The notes: generated from the sequence alone by a model not told the origin. DNA of 64,000 nt from Alligator mississippiensis (GCF_030867095.1 NC_081832.1:40681756-40745755), one strand, 5' to 3'. Shown: positions 35,421-48,066, numbered from the stretch's first letter. A program made the numbers and translations.

Positions 35421-35970
35421 CCCGCCCCCCGCAACCAGCAGACATCCAGCAGACAGCAGTATCAAGAGATAACTGAAGAAGCTGAGCCTAGGAAGTGGGT
35501 TAGGGATGTCCCTTCTATCAGGCCTGAGAAAGATTTATTACCTCTGAACAATCAGTGGTGGGCTCCACTTGCGGTATGTTTGTAGTGCAAGACTTCCTAA
35601 CTATCCCTGAAGGGACACATTCTCCTTGCTTAATCAGCTCCTCATACATGCACATGGTTCCCATGCTGACTGCCATGCTCTGTGCATGGACAACATCTGG
35701 TCCTCTCAAAAGATCAAACAGGATCAACAGGCTGCGCTACCTCCCCACCCCATTGCACAAATGTAAGGCTACATTGAGGGAAACAGCTGCCAGGGTGTAT
35801 GGGGAGGGTACTGGAGCCCCAAGAGGAAGTTCCTGAGCTGCCTGTTTTGCCTCAAGGAACAGAAATTCCTTGTTTAGTGGATCCTTCCCCAAGCTGTGTT
35901 GCTTGAAGAGGCCTCTCTTCTTGCCTCCCTGGCAGGACCTTGGCCCAGGCACGCCACATACCACTTGGCC
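35421..35970. other. Intergenic, no gene seen
   Basis: No recognised exon or element; short open frames only. Confidence 0.35.
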
Positions 35971-35978
35971 CCTGAGAA

Positions 35979-37180
35979 TAGGGTGACCGCCTCTTACAAA
36001 TGGAACAGATGCCCGCCTTCCCCTTTACCTCTCCCCCCCCCCCCCCAACTGGCATCACAGCTGGAAAAGAGCTGAGTGGGGCAGGGATTGATGTGGGCTG
36101 CCTACCATGAACAACATGTGCCCCTGGAGCCTGTGGGGGGCCACGGTGACCGCCTGCAGTCAGTGGCAGTGGGGGTGTGGCAGCAGGGAGCTCTCACAGA
36201 CAGCCACGGCGGTGTTGGCAGGGGATGGGGGGTGACCACCAATTAGCGGTCAGAGACCACCAGCAGAGGTGGTGGTGGCCAGCAGCAATCAGCAACCGCC
36301 CAAAGACACCACTGGCAGTTTCAGTGGCAAGCGGGGGAGGGGTGGCATGCGGTGACCACCCGCAGGCACCGCCGGCAGCGCTTCTCTCAAGGAGTGCTCC
36401 ACCAATCTCGGGGGGTGCATGTGCACCCACGTGCACCCTCTACACATCGCCAATGCTGCCTGCTGTGGCCTCGGGGCTCCCTGCCCTGCTGTCTTTTCTC
36501 CAGGAGCCCCACACCAGCTGCACACCCCCTGGCCCCCGGCAGCAGTAAGGGCACAATTCTATGTTGCTGCCACTGGCTGCTGCTGGGCAGGCAGGGGGCA
36601 TGTTGTTATGGCAGTGCAGGGCTCCTGAAGGAAAGGCAGCAGATTGGGGAGATCCAAGGCCACAGCAGGCAGCCTACATCCACCCCCGACCTAAGCACAA
36701 ATCTGGGGGGTACATGCCCCCCATGTCCCACCAGAGGATGCACATAGCAGCAGGGAGATGCCCTCCCCCACACCCCTTGAACAAGTCACCCGTGGTTGTT
36801 CCACTCCCAGACTCAGGGCCATCCACTACCCTGGCTGGGAAGCACCCCTCCCTCACTGTGGAGGCCTTGATATGCCCCCCTTCTCCCCACCATAGACTTA
36901 CCTGCAGGGAGCAGCTCTCCAAGCTACCTAGCTCTTTCCTGGCCACCTGCATGCATCCAGGCTTGCACATGCACACAGTGCTCCCTGCACCCGCTCCCGG
37001 CAGCCCCAAGCAGCCCCTTGTAGACTGGAATACTGCCAGCCTGCACAGGGAAACCCAGACCTCTGCACAATGCTGCAGATCTGAGACAAATGCTGTCCTG
37101 GAGTTGTGCAGCCTGGGACCGGAACTTGATGATCCCATTCCAGAACTGTCCCGCCCAATTAGGGACAGGTGGTCAACCTA
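35979..37180. mobile_element. Non-autonomous hAT-like transposon with exact 8-bp duplication
   Basis: The left end reads TAGGGTGACCGCCTC and the right end, reverse-complemented, TAGGTTGACCACCTG (12 of 15 match). Both are flanked by CCTGAGAA (35,971-35,978 and 37,181-37,188), a perfect 8-bp target duplication as made by hAT transposases. The interior is GC-rich with a poly-C run near 36,033-36,046 and long chance frames, but no transposase. Part of it (about 36,540-37,050) is similar to 41,480-42,150, so this is a dispersed family or shares an older repeat. Confidence 0.75.
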
Positions 37181-37188
37181 CCTGAGAA

Positions 37189-38725
37189 GCCTATCCCAGG
37201 CCTCTGCCAACTCTTCTTGTCTCTGCTCTGCATAGAGGGACAGGACCAGGGAAAGTGGATCAGCACCCACCTGGGCTTCCAAGGCTTCTGGTATTTAGTT
37301 ACCTGAAGGATCTCTGAGGCCCCAACAACATTTACGTCTCTGTTACTCCCCCACTACCACCACCGCCACCACCATCAATTCCTGCCTTTAAAAGCTTTAT
37401 CTATTCTATAAAATCTCTTTCTAATGGCCATGCTGTCCACAAACAGCCAAATTATCCTGCCTTATCCCTATAGTGACACAGCACTACATGTGTCAGCAGC
37501 AGCAGCTGGTTCCCCATGAAGGCCAGCAGGGAAGTCACTGAAACTGAAGTGTGTTTAGTAATGCTGGAGGTCTTCACTAAAACATGAATGGTCCCATAGC
37601 ATAAGAATTGTCACTGCCTGGGCATGGTTTGCAGCTCAGTAGAGCATCTTGTCCACATTTCACTGAGGTATTCTTTACTGCAAGGGCTTCAAACTACTTC
37701 CTAGAAGAGCCCAAACACTTAGTCATCTCTCCAGGAGCAGAATACATCAGGAAAGAAGCCCTACAGGCTTCTCAAGTCACTTGCTAATGGCACCAGCATT
37801 CTGCTTTCCTTACTTTTTGGTACCTGTTAGAGGCCCCTTTAAGAGAGCAAGTGGCTGTCATCCCCTCCTGTTCCTAGCTGCTTTTCCAAGCAGTGCACTG
37901 CCACCTCTAGCAGTAGTTTGTTTTCCTCAATCCAGGAATCAGCCCATGTTGAGGGGAGGGAAAAGTAGTAATCCAGTACCTAGATAGTGGAGTAATATTT
38001 GAGCCAGAAGAAGTGGTGGGACAAGAGTTCCATTTCACAACAGCCTGCGAACTTTCAATGTTTGTTTCCCTTTTTCCTTGAATGAAAGCAAAACCTTGCA
38101 AATATTTTTTTTTTAAAATGGAGTAGTGTCAAAATGCCCATTTTTCAAATGAAAAAGGTCAAGTTTCTGATTCTTCAGCCCCCTGTAACTGAAGCAACTA
38201 CAGAATCCTCGCAGGACCTCTGAGGTGCTCCTATTGAAGACTGTTGGCCCTGAGCCCATGCTGTGGAACATTTCCACTTTGATGAAACAATGCTTTTCTG
38301 TGTCAGTACATTTTTCACCAGTATTTTGACCATCTCCAATAGGCTGATAAATACCAAAGTGTTAGATAGGAGGCCTTGAGCTAACGCTTTAGAAAGTATG
38401 TCAACAGGAAGTACACAGGAAATGCCCCAGTCATAATACCGTCAAAAGTATATTTGCAAGACAGGTCACTCCACACACTGATTCCCTTCCTCAAATGCCA
38501 TTTCTCCATAGCAGGCCAGAATGTAAACCAGCCCCACCTGCCCCACCCACCAGACCCTCTGAAACAGGCTGTTAAGGAGGCATCTTCCTAACAAAGTGAC
38601 AAGAATCAGTAAGCAGCAAACAAGATGCCAAGCCATTGGGAGAAACCAATATGGACCACAGCCTCATGCACGTCTATGAGAGCTGGAAAAAAATCTCCCC
38701 ATTCCCACACCTGTAGCTAGATGGA
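37189..38725. other. Intergenic, no gene seen
   Basis: No coding sequence recognised. Contains a (CCA)n-like run near 37,348-37,376 and a T-run at 38,105-38,113. Confidence 0.4.
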
Positions 38726-38727
38726 TC

Positions 38728-39137
38728 TAGAATCATAGAATCATAGAAGTAGGGTTGGAAGGGACCTTGTAGATCTTCGAGTCCAAACCCCTGCCTGGGC
38801 AGGAGGGAAACTGGGCTCAAGTGACCCCAGCCAGGTAGGCATTGAGCTGCTTCTTAAAGACCCCCAGGGTAGGAGCCAGCACCACTTCCCTTGGAAGTTG
38901 GTTCCAGATCCTAGCCACCCTGACTGTGAAGTAGTTCCTACGGATGTCTAATCTAAACCTACTCTCCAACAACTTGTGGCCATTATTCCTTGTTATCCTG
39001 GGGGGGGCGCTAGGGGAAACAAGGTCTCCCCCAAACCCTTCTGGTCCCCCCTAGTGAATTTATAGACGGTCACCAGGTCCCCCCTTAGCCTTCTCTTGTG
39101 AAGGCTGAACAGGTTCAGGTCCCGTAGCCTCTCATCT
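38728..39137 (-). mobile_element. CR1 LINE copy G, 3' fragment
   Basis: Minus-strand CR1 3' end: tail AATCATAGAATCATAGAAG, then GGTTGGAAGGGACCTTG, through to CAGGTTCAGGTCCCGTAGCC. CTAGATGG occurs just outside both ends (38,717-38,724 and 39,136-39,143) and may be a target duplication, although a few extra bases separate the left copy from the tail. Confidence 0.85.
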
Positions 39138-39143
39138 AGATGG

Positions 39144-39671
39144 TGATAGTGACAACAAAAACTATACAACAGTCTCTACACTGTAATAAGATCTCTACAT
39201 TTGGTGTAGGAGCGTGGAATGGATGCTCCCAGCTCCCTAAAATCAGACCCTGTCCTTCCACAGCCCATAAAAGAGCCATCAGTGAGGGCAGCTCAGGAGC
39301 TGGGCTTGGCAGGGGTCATCAGTGTCTCTTCTCCTTACCCTTCAGCGCACTGGGTTACCCAAGGCTTTCACCTTTATATGATGGCTTTAAATGAAGCCAA
39401 GCTGGTATTTAGCCTCATTCTACAGCATTTTAGTGGCTATCCAAACTAAGTGAATGTTGGGGGATAGGTATCCTTAACACTAGGGGCTTATTGGTGGGGA
39501 TTCTAGTTTTCTCTGTTTAAAAATAACAAATTCTCTGATTAAGACTCCCAAAATCTGTAGTTTGCGATGATTAAAATGAAACGCCACTATATAAATAAGT
39601 ATTAGTTGAACACATTGTTTTATTGATATATTTATAATTTTAAAGCAATTTGGAAGCCTACCAGTGCCTCA
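39144..39671. other. Intergenic, no gene seen
   Basis: AT-rich towards 39,500-39,690; nothing recognised. Confidence 0.4.
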
Positions 39672-40836
39672 ATCACTATTCTAATATAATAAAAGACTTA
39701 GTCCATCTGTCTGTCTGTCTGACCATCCGTAGCGCTCTAGGTCACATGTGTATGTGCCACTGAGCGCGCGGGTGGCGATTGGCTGGTCCAGGCACAACTT
39801 TGCACCTCTGCTTGGTGGAGGGGGTGGAGGCGGAGGCAGTTGGGGGCGAGAGAGCCGCTGCACCACACCACATCGACAACAGCCAGCAAGGAGGGCAGCA
39901 GGAAGGGGAGGGAGGGTGGTGCCAGGGGAGGAAGGGCAGGGAGGAGGGGGTGACTGAGGCTGAGGCTACTCCAGGCTGATCCCAGGAGGCTGGGTGTGCT
40001 GCGCTCAGGCCAGACCGGGTCGTGGGGCCATGGGAGCCCAGCAGATCCTCCAGGGGCATGGGTGGGTGGGTCCCGCCACTGCGCACACTGCAGGGAAGCC
40101 GGGGGGGGGAAGTGCACGTGCCACCCCCTTGGCAACCCCGCACAGCATCCCTGGTTGAGCCACTGGGCCCCAGCCGGGGCCCCGTTCACAGTGAATGGGG
40201 CCCAGCCAGGCTAGGTCATGGGACACTCGGAGCCCAGCAGCTCCTCCAGTGGCCCCCCAGTCTGTGCACAAGGCAAGGGTGGGATCCAGCCTCTGCTCCC
40301 TGCCTTGCTGCCACCACTTTGAAAGCAGTGTGGCACAGCACCATATCAGGGCAGTGAGGCATATTTGGGGAGTGTGGCTGTGTGTGGCATCTTGTGCTGT
40401 GTGTGTGGCCTGTGGCTGCGTGTGGCTGTGGTGTGTGTGTAGCGTGTGGTGTTGTATGCGTGGCATATGACACTGTGTGTGTGGTGCTGTGTATGTGTGG
40501 CTGTGGGTGGCATATGGCTGGGTGTGTGGCTCTGTGTGTTTGGCTGGGTGCAATGTACAGCATGGAGCTAGGTGTGTGCGGCGTGTGGCGTGTCGTGTGT
40601 GTCGGTGCGTGTGTTGTCGTGTGTCTGGGTGTGTGTGTGTGTGTGTGTGGCTGGGTGCATGTGTGGGGTGTGGCTGGGTGTGTGTTGGGGGGGTGCACAG
40701 GGCCGAACACAGAGCCGGGGGGAGGGTTGCATGCGGCTGGATGAGGAGTGGTGGCAGCGTGGGGTGGCGGAGCTCCATTCCCGCTGCCCTCCTGTCACTC
40801 TTGACAGGCAATTGGCTAGTAATAAAATACATTCTA
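39672..40836. other. GC- and GT-rich block with AATAAAA near both edges
   Basis: A GC-rich block lies between CTAATATAATAAAAGACTTAG (starting 39,679) and CTAGTAATAAAATAC (near 40,815). The two edges are weakly complementary, so an old DNA transposon is conceivable, but I found no target duplication. It has (CTGT)n near 39,707-39,721, a purine-rich strand at 39,820-39,960 and the GT-rich tract listed separately. Confidence 0.3.
40370..40690 (+). repeat. Degenerate GT-rich tract
   Basis: About 320 bp of imperfect TG/GTGTGTGG repeats interrupted by GCATA, CGTG and GGCTG. The longest pure run is near 40,630-40,648. Alternating purine-pyrimidine DNA of this kind can adopt Z-form. It explains the long Cys/Val- or His/Thr-rich open frames on either strand. 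Confidence 0.8.
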
Positions 40837-41051
40837 AATACCTATAATTTTTGGCATTTGATTTGGGGGTTTTTATCATGGAAAAATCAGAGCTCCCCCT
40901 GCCCCCTTTGCTCACCACAGGTCCAGCTGCGGCTGCATTCCACCCCTGCATTGCTTTGTGGTGCTGGGCAGCCTGGTATGCTGGTGCCTTGCCCATGCCA
41001 GTGCCCCTCACTCCCAACCCGCAGGCCGCTACCCCTCGCAGCCCTGCCGGA

Positions 41052-41112
41052 TTTCATAGACATTAGGGCTGGAAGGGACCTCGGAAGATCATCGAGTCCA
41101 GCCCCCTGCCCA
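41052..41112 (-). mobile_element. CR1 3' tip only
   Basis: About 60 bp: TTTCATAGACATTAGGGCTGG through GTCCAGCCCCCTGCCC. An extreme 5' truncation. Confidence 0.8.
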
Positions 41113-41479
41113 AAGGAGGGGGCCCCCAGCTGCCAGCGCTATGGAGCCAGGGACCTGGGTCTGCAGCCCTCTGCCCACCCAAGCAGCACCCAAACCCCAG
41201 CTTCTGCCCATGGAAAGCAGCAGCTCCTACAGCCAGACTGGAGCATGGAGCCCAGTTCCCCCCTCCAGTGGGCAGCATAGCTGGAGCGGAGCCGGGGGGG
41301 AATGGGGGCGGAACCAGGTTGCCCACTGCAGGTTCAGGGCTCCCCGCCCTGCTGCCCTCCCACCATGGCCTCCGCAGCCCAGCAGGTGAGACCCAGTGCG
41401 GCAGGGCAGAGCAGGGGAGGGAGGCCCAGTGCTGCTGCTAGAAGCCCTGCCCCGCTATGATGAGGTGCCCCCTGCCTAC

Positions 41480-42150
41480 CCAGCAGCAGCAGGGCGGGGG
41501 GCACAACTCTTTGCTGCTACTCCACTGCTCTCAGGTGGGCAGAGGGCACCTTGCCATGATGACACATGGCTCTTGGCAATAGCACTGAGCCTTCCTGCCC
41601 TGACGCACTCTTCCATACCAGGTCCTGCCTGCTAGGCTACAAAGGCCAAGGGGGAAGGCAGCAGGTCAGGAAGCCCTGAGCCCACTGCGGTCAGCCTGCA
41701 TCTACCCCCACCCCGCACACAAATCTGTGGGTCACATGTCCCCCATTCCTCCCTAGTAACACACACAGTGACAGAGAGACAGCCCCCACAACCCACTGGA
41801 TGAGCCACCCGTGGCTCCATCCTGCTCCCCACCTGCAGCTCTGTCCTACTCCCTGCCTGAGCCCTTTGGCCATGCATTCCTGCCTCAGCCCTGGGCCCCA
41901 GGCCCCACACACCACCCCAGCTGAGCTGAACCCCCAGCCCGGCCCATCTACCTCCCTTTCTGTAGGGGCCTCAACCCCACCTCCTCCCAGACTTACCTGA
42001 GGGGAGCTGCAGGAGCTGCTCTCCAGGCTGCCTGACTGCCATATGCATGGTGCACACACACATGCACCATGGCACCCCCTCCCTGATTGCCCTCCTCCCG
42101 CTCCCCCCAGCTCCTTGCAGGCTGGAACTCTGTCAGCCTGCAAGGGCTGC
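41480..42150. repeat. Sequence similar to the interior of the 36-kb hAT-like element
   Basis: Shared phrases in the same order and orientation include ACAAATCTG.GGG.ACATG.CCCCC, CACCCGTGG, AGACTTACCTG and TGCAGGCTGGAACTCTG.CAGCCTGCA. The counterpart is about 36,540-37,050. Inverted ends and duplication were not found here. Confidence 0.5.
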
Positions 42151-44649
42151 GGTTTCCTGCGGTTTTCTCCTTTAAAGGAGAAAATCAGCATTTTACTATG
42201 TTTTTCTGCAGCAAATGGAAAACCTGGATTCCTGCTAATTAGGAGGGAACAGAGCCTGGGTTATGGGGAATGATCTCTCCTCTTGCCTGAAGATACAGGG
42301 ATTTTGGGGCAGACCTGAGGCCTGTCTCAACAGCAGGCAATCTGTGCATGGGAAAGGTTGCCCTTACGCAAGCTCACCTGTCCTAGGGATGGAGGATTCT
42401 GCTGACTTTGTGCCAAAGCAACAGTCAGGTGCAGAGAATCCCCTGATAAGGCCTTTCCCAGCTCCCTCCCACATCTCCCATCTGCCCAGAGAATACGAGG
42501 AGCCCCTCAGCCTCCACAGAGAGATAAAACAGTCTCTACCTCATGAGTTCCATAATGGGGGCCATGGGAACAATATGAACATCCCAGGGAGAGGGAATCT
42601 CAGGACATAATAATCAATGTGCTCTGACAGATTGCAGGATACAGTCCTGACCAGTTTCCTATGGTGATCACCCCGCAGAGGTATCAGGAAGTGGACAAAT
42701 GATAGACCAATGCTTTGTGCCTGCTATAGTCTCAAAGCTCTTTTCAGAAGCATGTGCCTTTCAGAATCAGTACCTTGCACTCTGCTCCTTCCAGCTGGGA
42801 CAGAGTGTCTCAGAGAAAGGAGCCTTGCCTCTGCAGAGGCTATTTTTCCCTTAGCAAACTGAGTAGTTTATATTTAGCCTGTAGCCAAACGGATGCAGGT
42901 TCCTTAAAGAGATAGGGTGTCAACTGTTGAGCCTTATCAGATCATTAGGCAGAAATGTTGGGTTCCCTTATCTCTTGTGATGGTCTGTAACAGTCCCAGC
43001 TTGTCCTCCTCACTGGATGGCTGTGATAGGGATTTGATGCTTTCCCTGCTCAGGATTTGCTGGTCAGGGAGACTCTTGGTTACACCCAGTAGGAGCCCAA
43101 CCCAAAGAGAAAGGGAAGAGAACGGGCTGTGCTTGTAACTCAGCATGGAACCCTCACAGAGTTCTGCTTCTGCTTTGTCCAAAGTGGAAACAAGCCAGCA
43201 ATAAGGAGAAGCTGTGCTTCTGCCACTGGCCACAAGATTCAGACTTCCACATGTCAGACCGCCTTCAACTCTCGCACAAGTATATCAGGCTGAGTCCACA
43301 AAGGCTGGTAGTGCAAACTGTGCAGTTGCACAAAGCTTTGAGCTGGTCAGGGCACTGGCAATAGCAGCAGAGAAAGTGACTAACAGCCATCAATTTCTAG
43401 TCTCCTGTTAGCATAGTTGTTCAGTTAAGAGGGGACACCGGTACTGGGACCTTTGCAGCAGCCTTCCTGGAGCCCACTGCAAATGCCATTCTCTGGGGAT
43501 CTATTCTGTGCCTGGTAGAGGTACTCTGGGCTATAGTAAGTGTCAGGGGAGGGTGCTAGGCATTTAGCAATACCCTAATGAGGTGCAGCCCAGCTATCAG
43601 CCCTGTGATCAGCCAGTGGAGGACTGAAGGATATTGTGAGACTGGCCGGAAACCCAAACCCCTCCCCTCCCAGCCTCAGAGCTCCTCTGAATTTCTTTGC
43701 TTACCTTGCCCTGTGGCTGACAGTTGGGTAATAGGGCAGCACTGGTGTAATTGCTAGGCTGCGCATGGCTCTTGCAAAAAAGGGTTGCACTTGAGCACAG
43801 CAGAGTGGAGGTGCCACTCTTACCTTGTGTGCCAAGCACCAAAGCTACTTGCTGGCCCAGCTCCACCGCCAGGAATCAATTAATTGTTCCCTTTCGTCAA
43901 CCATGAGGGCAGAGAGGTCATCTGCCCATTTCCTCCTTCCCATGGAATCCAGGACTCTACAAGGAGCATGTAGATAGGTGTTGCTTGGACAGGCTCCCTG
44001 CTGGCTTCCTGGTGTCATATAAAAGGGTGGTCAAAGGTGCCAGTGTTTGCACAGGGCCTGGCAGATGCAGCTTGGGGAACTGCCCTAAGCGTTGTACAGC
44101 ATGAGCAAATTCCTCTGCCCCAGACAGCACTAAGGAAGCTTCCCTCCCCCTCTGCTCCAGAGGCAGGGGGCTGGCTGCCCCAGTCCACTGTGGGACCAGG
44201 CCTGGCTGAAACCTGCAAGACATTCCCATTCAGCAGAGCTCTCCACTTCGTAGGAACCCAGGTAGAGTGGGGCAGTCCCATCTCCAGGAGATGTTCCTGT
44301 CTCTATGTCCTGGCCCTTCAGGGTGAAGCTACTAGCTCTGCTGCTTGGGCTGTCTGGTCTTGGTGGGAAAACCACTCCTGGAGCAAAGGAGGAAGTTAGA
44401 GTTGAAGAAGGGCTTTCTATGCCATTTATTTATTGACGGTTTCATTTGGACTTGCCCTGTGCTCCTTCAGATGGTGCCCCTTCTGCGACTCCCAGCGTTT
44501 CTCTGGCTCCAGCCAAACCCCCCTACTGGCCAGACCAAACCAGAGCAAAGTGCCCTTAGGCCCATTTCCTCAGTGCTCCCCGGCCAGCACTGCATCAGAT
44601 CAGGGCCTGTGCAGTCAGATGTCCCCAGCAGCAGCTGCAGGGAGCCACA
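42151..44649. other. Intergenic upstream of ARAP3, no gene seen
   Basis: No exon or repeat with clear ends recognised. Distal regulatory sequence for ARAP3 could lie here, but nothing in the sequence proves it. Confidence 0.4.
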
Positions 44650-45500
44650 GTCGAGAGAGAAGGGCACGGGACATGCTAGAGCGGGGCAGAAGGTGCAGAC
44701 GGCCGGGGAAGATCAGAGGACAGCAGGTGCAGGTGCAGGCGCAGGGGCAGCTGGAGCTAACAGACGCACTGCTTGGAGGAGGCAAAAGCCGGGGCAGGGG
44801 CAGGGGCAAGGGCAGGGCCAGTGGCGATGGCCGAGCACCAGCGGGCAGGCGCGGCGGCGGGGAAGGGGAGAGAGCCGGGGGCAGGGACAGGACAGGACGG
44901 GGCGGGGCGGGGCGGGGCGGGGCCGCCAGGGGGAGGCGCGGGTGGCGCCGCCGCGGGTGCACAGCGCTGGAGAGCGGCGGGCGGAGCGCGCGGGGATCCC
45001 GCGCCCACGGGACGGCCGGAGGGGCCGCCGCGATGGCCGCCGCGATGGCGCTCCGCGGGAGCCGGAGGCCGGCCGCGGCGCTGCAGGGGGAGAGGTGAGG
45101 GGGTGCGGGGCGGCCCCGGCGGGGGAGTGCCAGCCCGCCCCGTGCCAGGCCGGGGGAGGACCGGCCCGTCGGGGCCCCGGGCCGCACACGACCCTGCTGT
45201 GCCCGCCCTGAGCCCGGACGGGCATCGCTGGGCCCCGGGGCAGATGTGCAGCCCGCCCGGGTCCGGCCGCCCGCGCAGTGTCCGCGGCTGCAGCAGGGAC
45301 TTCCTGCGTGTGTCCGACAGCGCAGGGCAGCGGCGGCTGGCCCGGCTCCTAGCCACGCATCCGCGTGTCTTGCCCTCTGCGCCCCCAGGGGCCCAACAGA
45401 GGCCGCTCGGCGCCCCGCCCCCTCCCCGGCCGGCTAGTGCCCTGTGGGGCACCTCTGCCCTGCCCTGCCCTGCCCTGCCCTGCCCCGGTCGCTGAGGGCT
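44650..45500 (+). promoter_or_regulatory. ARAP3: CpG island, probable ARAP3 promoter
   Basis: A sharp rise in G+C and CpG over about 850 bp, unique in this window, begins 3.9 kb upstream of the SAM exon. Four overlapping GGGGCGGGGC Sp1-type boxes lie at 44,899-44,923, and no TATA box is obvious. A splice donor AGAG|GTGAGG sits at 45,094/45,095. CpG-island promoters with Sp1 boxes and dispersed start sites are usual for vertebrate genes. The downstream edge has (CCCTG)n near 45,452-45,484. The exact transcription start cannot be read. Confidence 0.7.
44950..45094 (+). other. ARAP3: Candidate ARAP3 non-coding exon 1 (5' edge unknown) with an upstream ORF
   Basis: The donor GTGAGG at 45,095 would join to the acceptor at 48,510. 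ATG at 45,033 lies in a strong context (GCCGCCGCGATGG). Its frame reads MAAAMALRGSRRPAAALQGE and, if spliced directly to 48,511, continues with one Arg codon and stops at 48,512-48,514. That would be a 21-codon upstream ORF ending 44 bases before the main ATG at 48,559. Whether this exon is used, and whether another non-coding exon lies between, cannot be decided from sequence. Confidence 0.5.
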
Positions 45501-46085
45501 GCCCTTGGAGGCTCTTGGTCTTAACCTGAAAGAGAAGAGAGGAGCACTGCTAAGGCCCCGAAGATGTTACTGTAAAGTAGCTGTCACAGGATGCCCTGGG
45601 ATCCTACTCCCCTATGGCTGCCACATTTCATGGACCAGGGTTTGCACTGGACACACTTGAGCCCAGGGCTGGCAGTGAAGGTCCAGAAGGCTCAGTGCTG
45701 CTGCAGCCGAGTCCTGGCTAAGAGTGACTCGTCCGAGGCTGAACAGCAGCAGAAACAGCTGTGGCTTTCAGGGCAGGCACTTGGAACCAGATTCTGTTTC
45801 ACGTGATAGGTTGTCTAAGCACGATCCTACTTCACCCTGAAAAAAGTTAATGCACCTACTTTTGTAGCACTCCATCATCTGAGCCTTATGATAAGGCAGA
45901 AGAAGCAGCAAGGAGGATTAATGTTTTGAATTAACGTTTTTTCCAAGGGCTCACATTTAGATGGTTAATGGCTAGATTAGAAACTGGCCCTTGCTGCCTT
46001 CTGCTGTGATGTGGAGAAGTCTCCAAACTCACAGCAGGCTTTTTAGTCAGTTGGTTCTGGAAAGGTTTATTTATCCTCCATGCTT

Positions 46086-46620
46086 AGCACACACGGCCCA
46101 CGCTCACGCACACTTCTGCACAGTGATGCATACACTGACACAATTACCAGTGCAACATGCATACACACACATACTCAGTAACCAACATGCAGTCTTGCAT
46201 ATCATCTACAAGTACACACACATCCACACACACACACATCCACACTCTGGTACAGACAACAGTATAACATATTTAGAGATTCGTACATGATACACCAGAC
46301 ACATCTCTACACAGTCAAACAGTCTCTACAGCATACATGGCGCACGCACACAACTATGCACACACAGTTTACATGCTGTTTCAGATGCTAGCATAATAAA
46401 ATCACATTCACACATCATTTTCCAATACCCACCCACACACACCACACACTGATACAGACAACCACAGAATCTGAAAAACTCAACACACTCATCAGTACAT
46501 GCACACACGATATCACATACATTACAGATAGCAGTGCACTTTCATAGATACACACAAAATATAGATGAACACACTCACAGGCACAATGACACTCTGAGAC
46601 ATACACACTTGTGCTCAGTA
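46086..46620 (+). repeat. Degenerate CA-rich tract in ARAP3 intron 1
   Basis: About 530 bp of imperfect ACACAC-type sequence interspersed with CATACA, GCACAC and CAGTG, for example CACACACATCCACACACAC near 46,216-46,243. Probably an old, decayed microsatellite. Confidence 0.8.
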
Positions 46621-48066
46621 TACACAGACTCAGTGCCAGAGTCCTTCCTGTTCCCATTTCAAGGCCGAGGTAGGTCCTGTTGGGAGGAGGGATAGGGCTG
46701 CGTGGGAGAATGTGAGCAGCAGGAAGGAAGTCTGCACTGAACAATAGGGGGAAATGAAGGAACTGGAAAAAAGACCCAGTGGCAGTGGAGTTAGCACAGA
46801 TGGTTTAGTGTGGAGAAGCATGATTCATGGGAAAAAGATCTCACAGCACCATGCACCAGGCTTCAGAGAGCAGAGCTCAGTCTTAGGCTGAAAGGGACAG
46901 CAGGGAGTAGGGGAAGCTGTGCAAACTGTTCTGAGACAGGAGAGAAGGAGAGCAATTGTTGTCATTGTGGTTTACATTACAGAGGTTCCAAGCAGAATCA
47001 GGATTCCAGCATGCTGGATGTTGCAAAGACCCAAAGGGAAAGAAAGTCCCTGTCCTGAAGAGTCTGCAGTTCCAAGGTATCTGCCTCATACAAATGCTAA
47101 GAAAACCTCTTTGAAGCTGCCCCTCTGAGGCAGAGTAATCATTCCCCACATGGGGGCAGCATAGCTGGGAGCCTGTCAGGCACAGATGGCATGTGGCCAG
47201 CTGGGCTGTGTGCAGCAGGCTGTCTCCCTGGACTTGCCTGTGAGTCATGTTGACCTCTCCCATGCCCTCACCAGCACTTAGGGAGATGATGGCGCACTCT
47301 TTCCGGTAGCAGAGCCCTCCCTGAGCTGGCCAACATCAGAGAACCATCCTGTGGGAGGGGCCCAGCTGCACCATGGCTATCTGCTTTCCCCAGCAGGTCC
47401 TCCCCCCTTCCTCCCCACCACCCCCTCAGTGACCAGGACTGAGATTCTGGGCAGAGCAAACAGCTTGCTAATTCTCTCTCACAGCAAATACAAATTGCAA
47501 TAGGAGCCAGGGATCCTGCCTGAGAACCTGCCTACAGGGATGGAGCCTTCTGGCATGCGCACATGTGCATGGGACTGTTTTTTGTTGGGCTGGGAATGAC
47601 CCTGTATCTGACTTAATGGGCTGTCTCTCTGGGACTGGGAGGCCTATACATTTGTGAGACCCTTGCAGCCCCTGAGGGAGGGATGGTTCCTGTCACAGCA
47701 GGGGTCTTGACCTCCCAAATGAAAGTGGTTTCAGTATTTGAGCGCTTGGGGGAGGGTTTGGAGAAGTTTGGGTTTGAGAGCAAACAACAGTTGCTCAGAG
47801 TGCTCAGACCATCCTGCAAGGATGTGCCCACAGGAGAAGTAAGCCAGGGCTTCCATGGCAGGAACTGACAGCAAGACAGACAGGGAGATCCGAGGCACAT
47901 CCTCAGTTCAGCTTGAAGAGGGTGGGCCTCGGAGAATCTCTTTTCCAATTGGTCTGGAAGTTAGGGCCCCTTTAGGTCTTGGGTTAGGACCTCAGAAGTG
48001 TTCAGTTTGCCGGTTACACTGGCTGTCAGTCCCCACTGAGGCTTTGCTGCCCTCTTTTACAGACTA

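Noticed and set aside
36561..37235. 224-codon frame
   Set aside because: It lies in the GC-rich interior of the hAT-like element, crosses its right border, and has no transposase motif.
40005..40832. 275-codon His/Thr-rich minus frame and Cys/Val-rich plus frames
   Set aside because: Direct product of the GT/CA repeat tract; not protein-like.
44345..45211. 288-codon open frame over the CpG island
   Set aside because: Openness follows from high GC with few TA-containing stops; several overlapping frames on both strands are equally open, and there is no domain.
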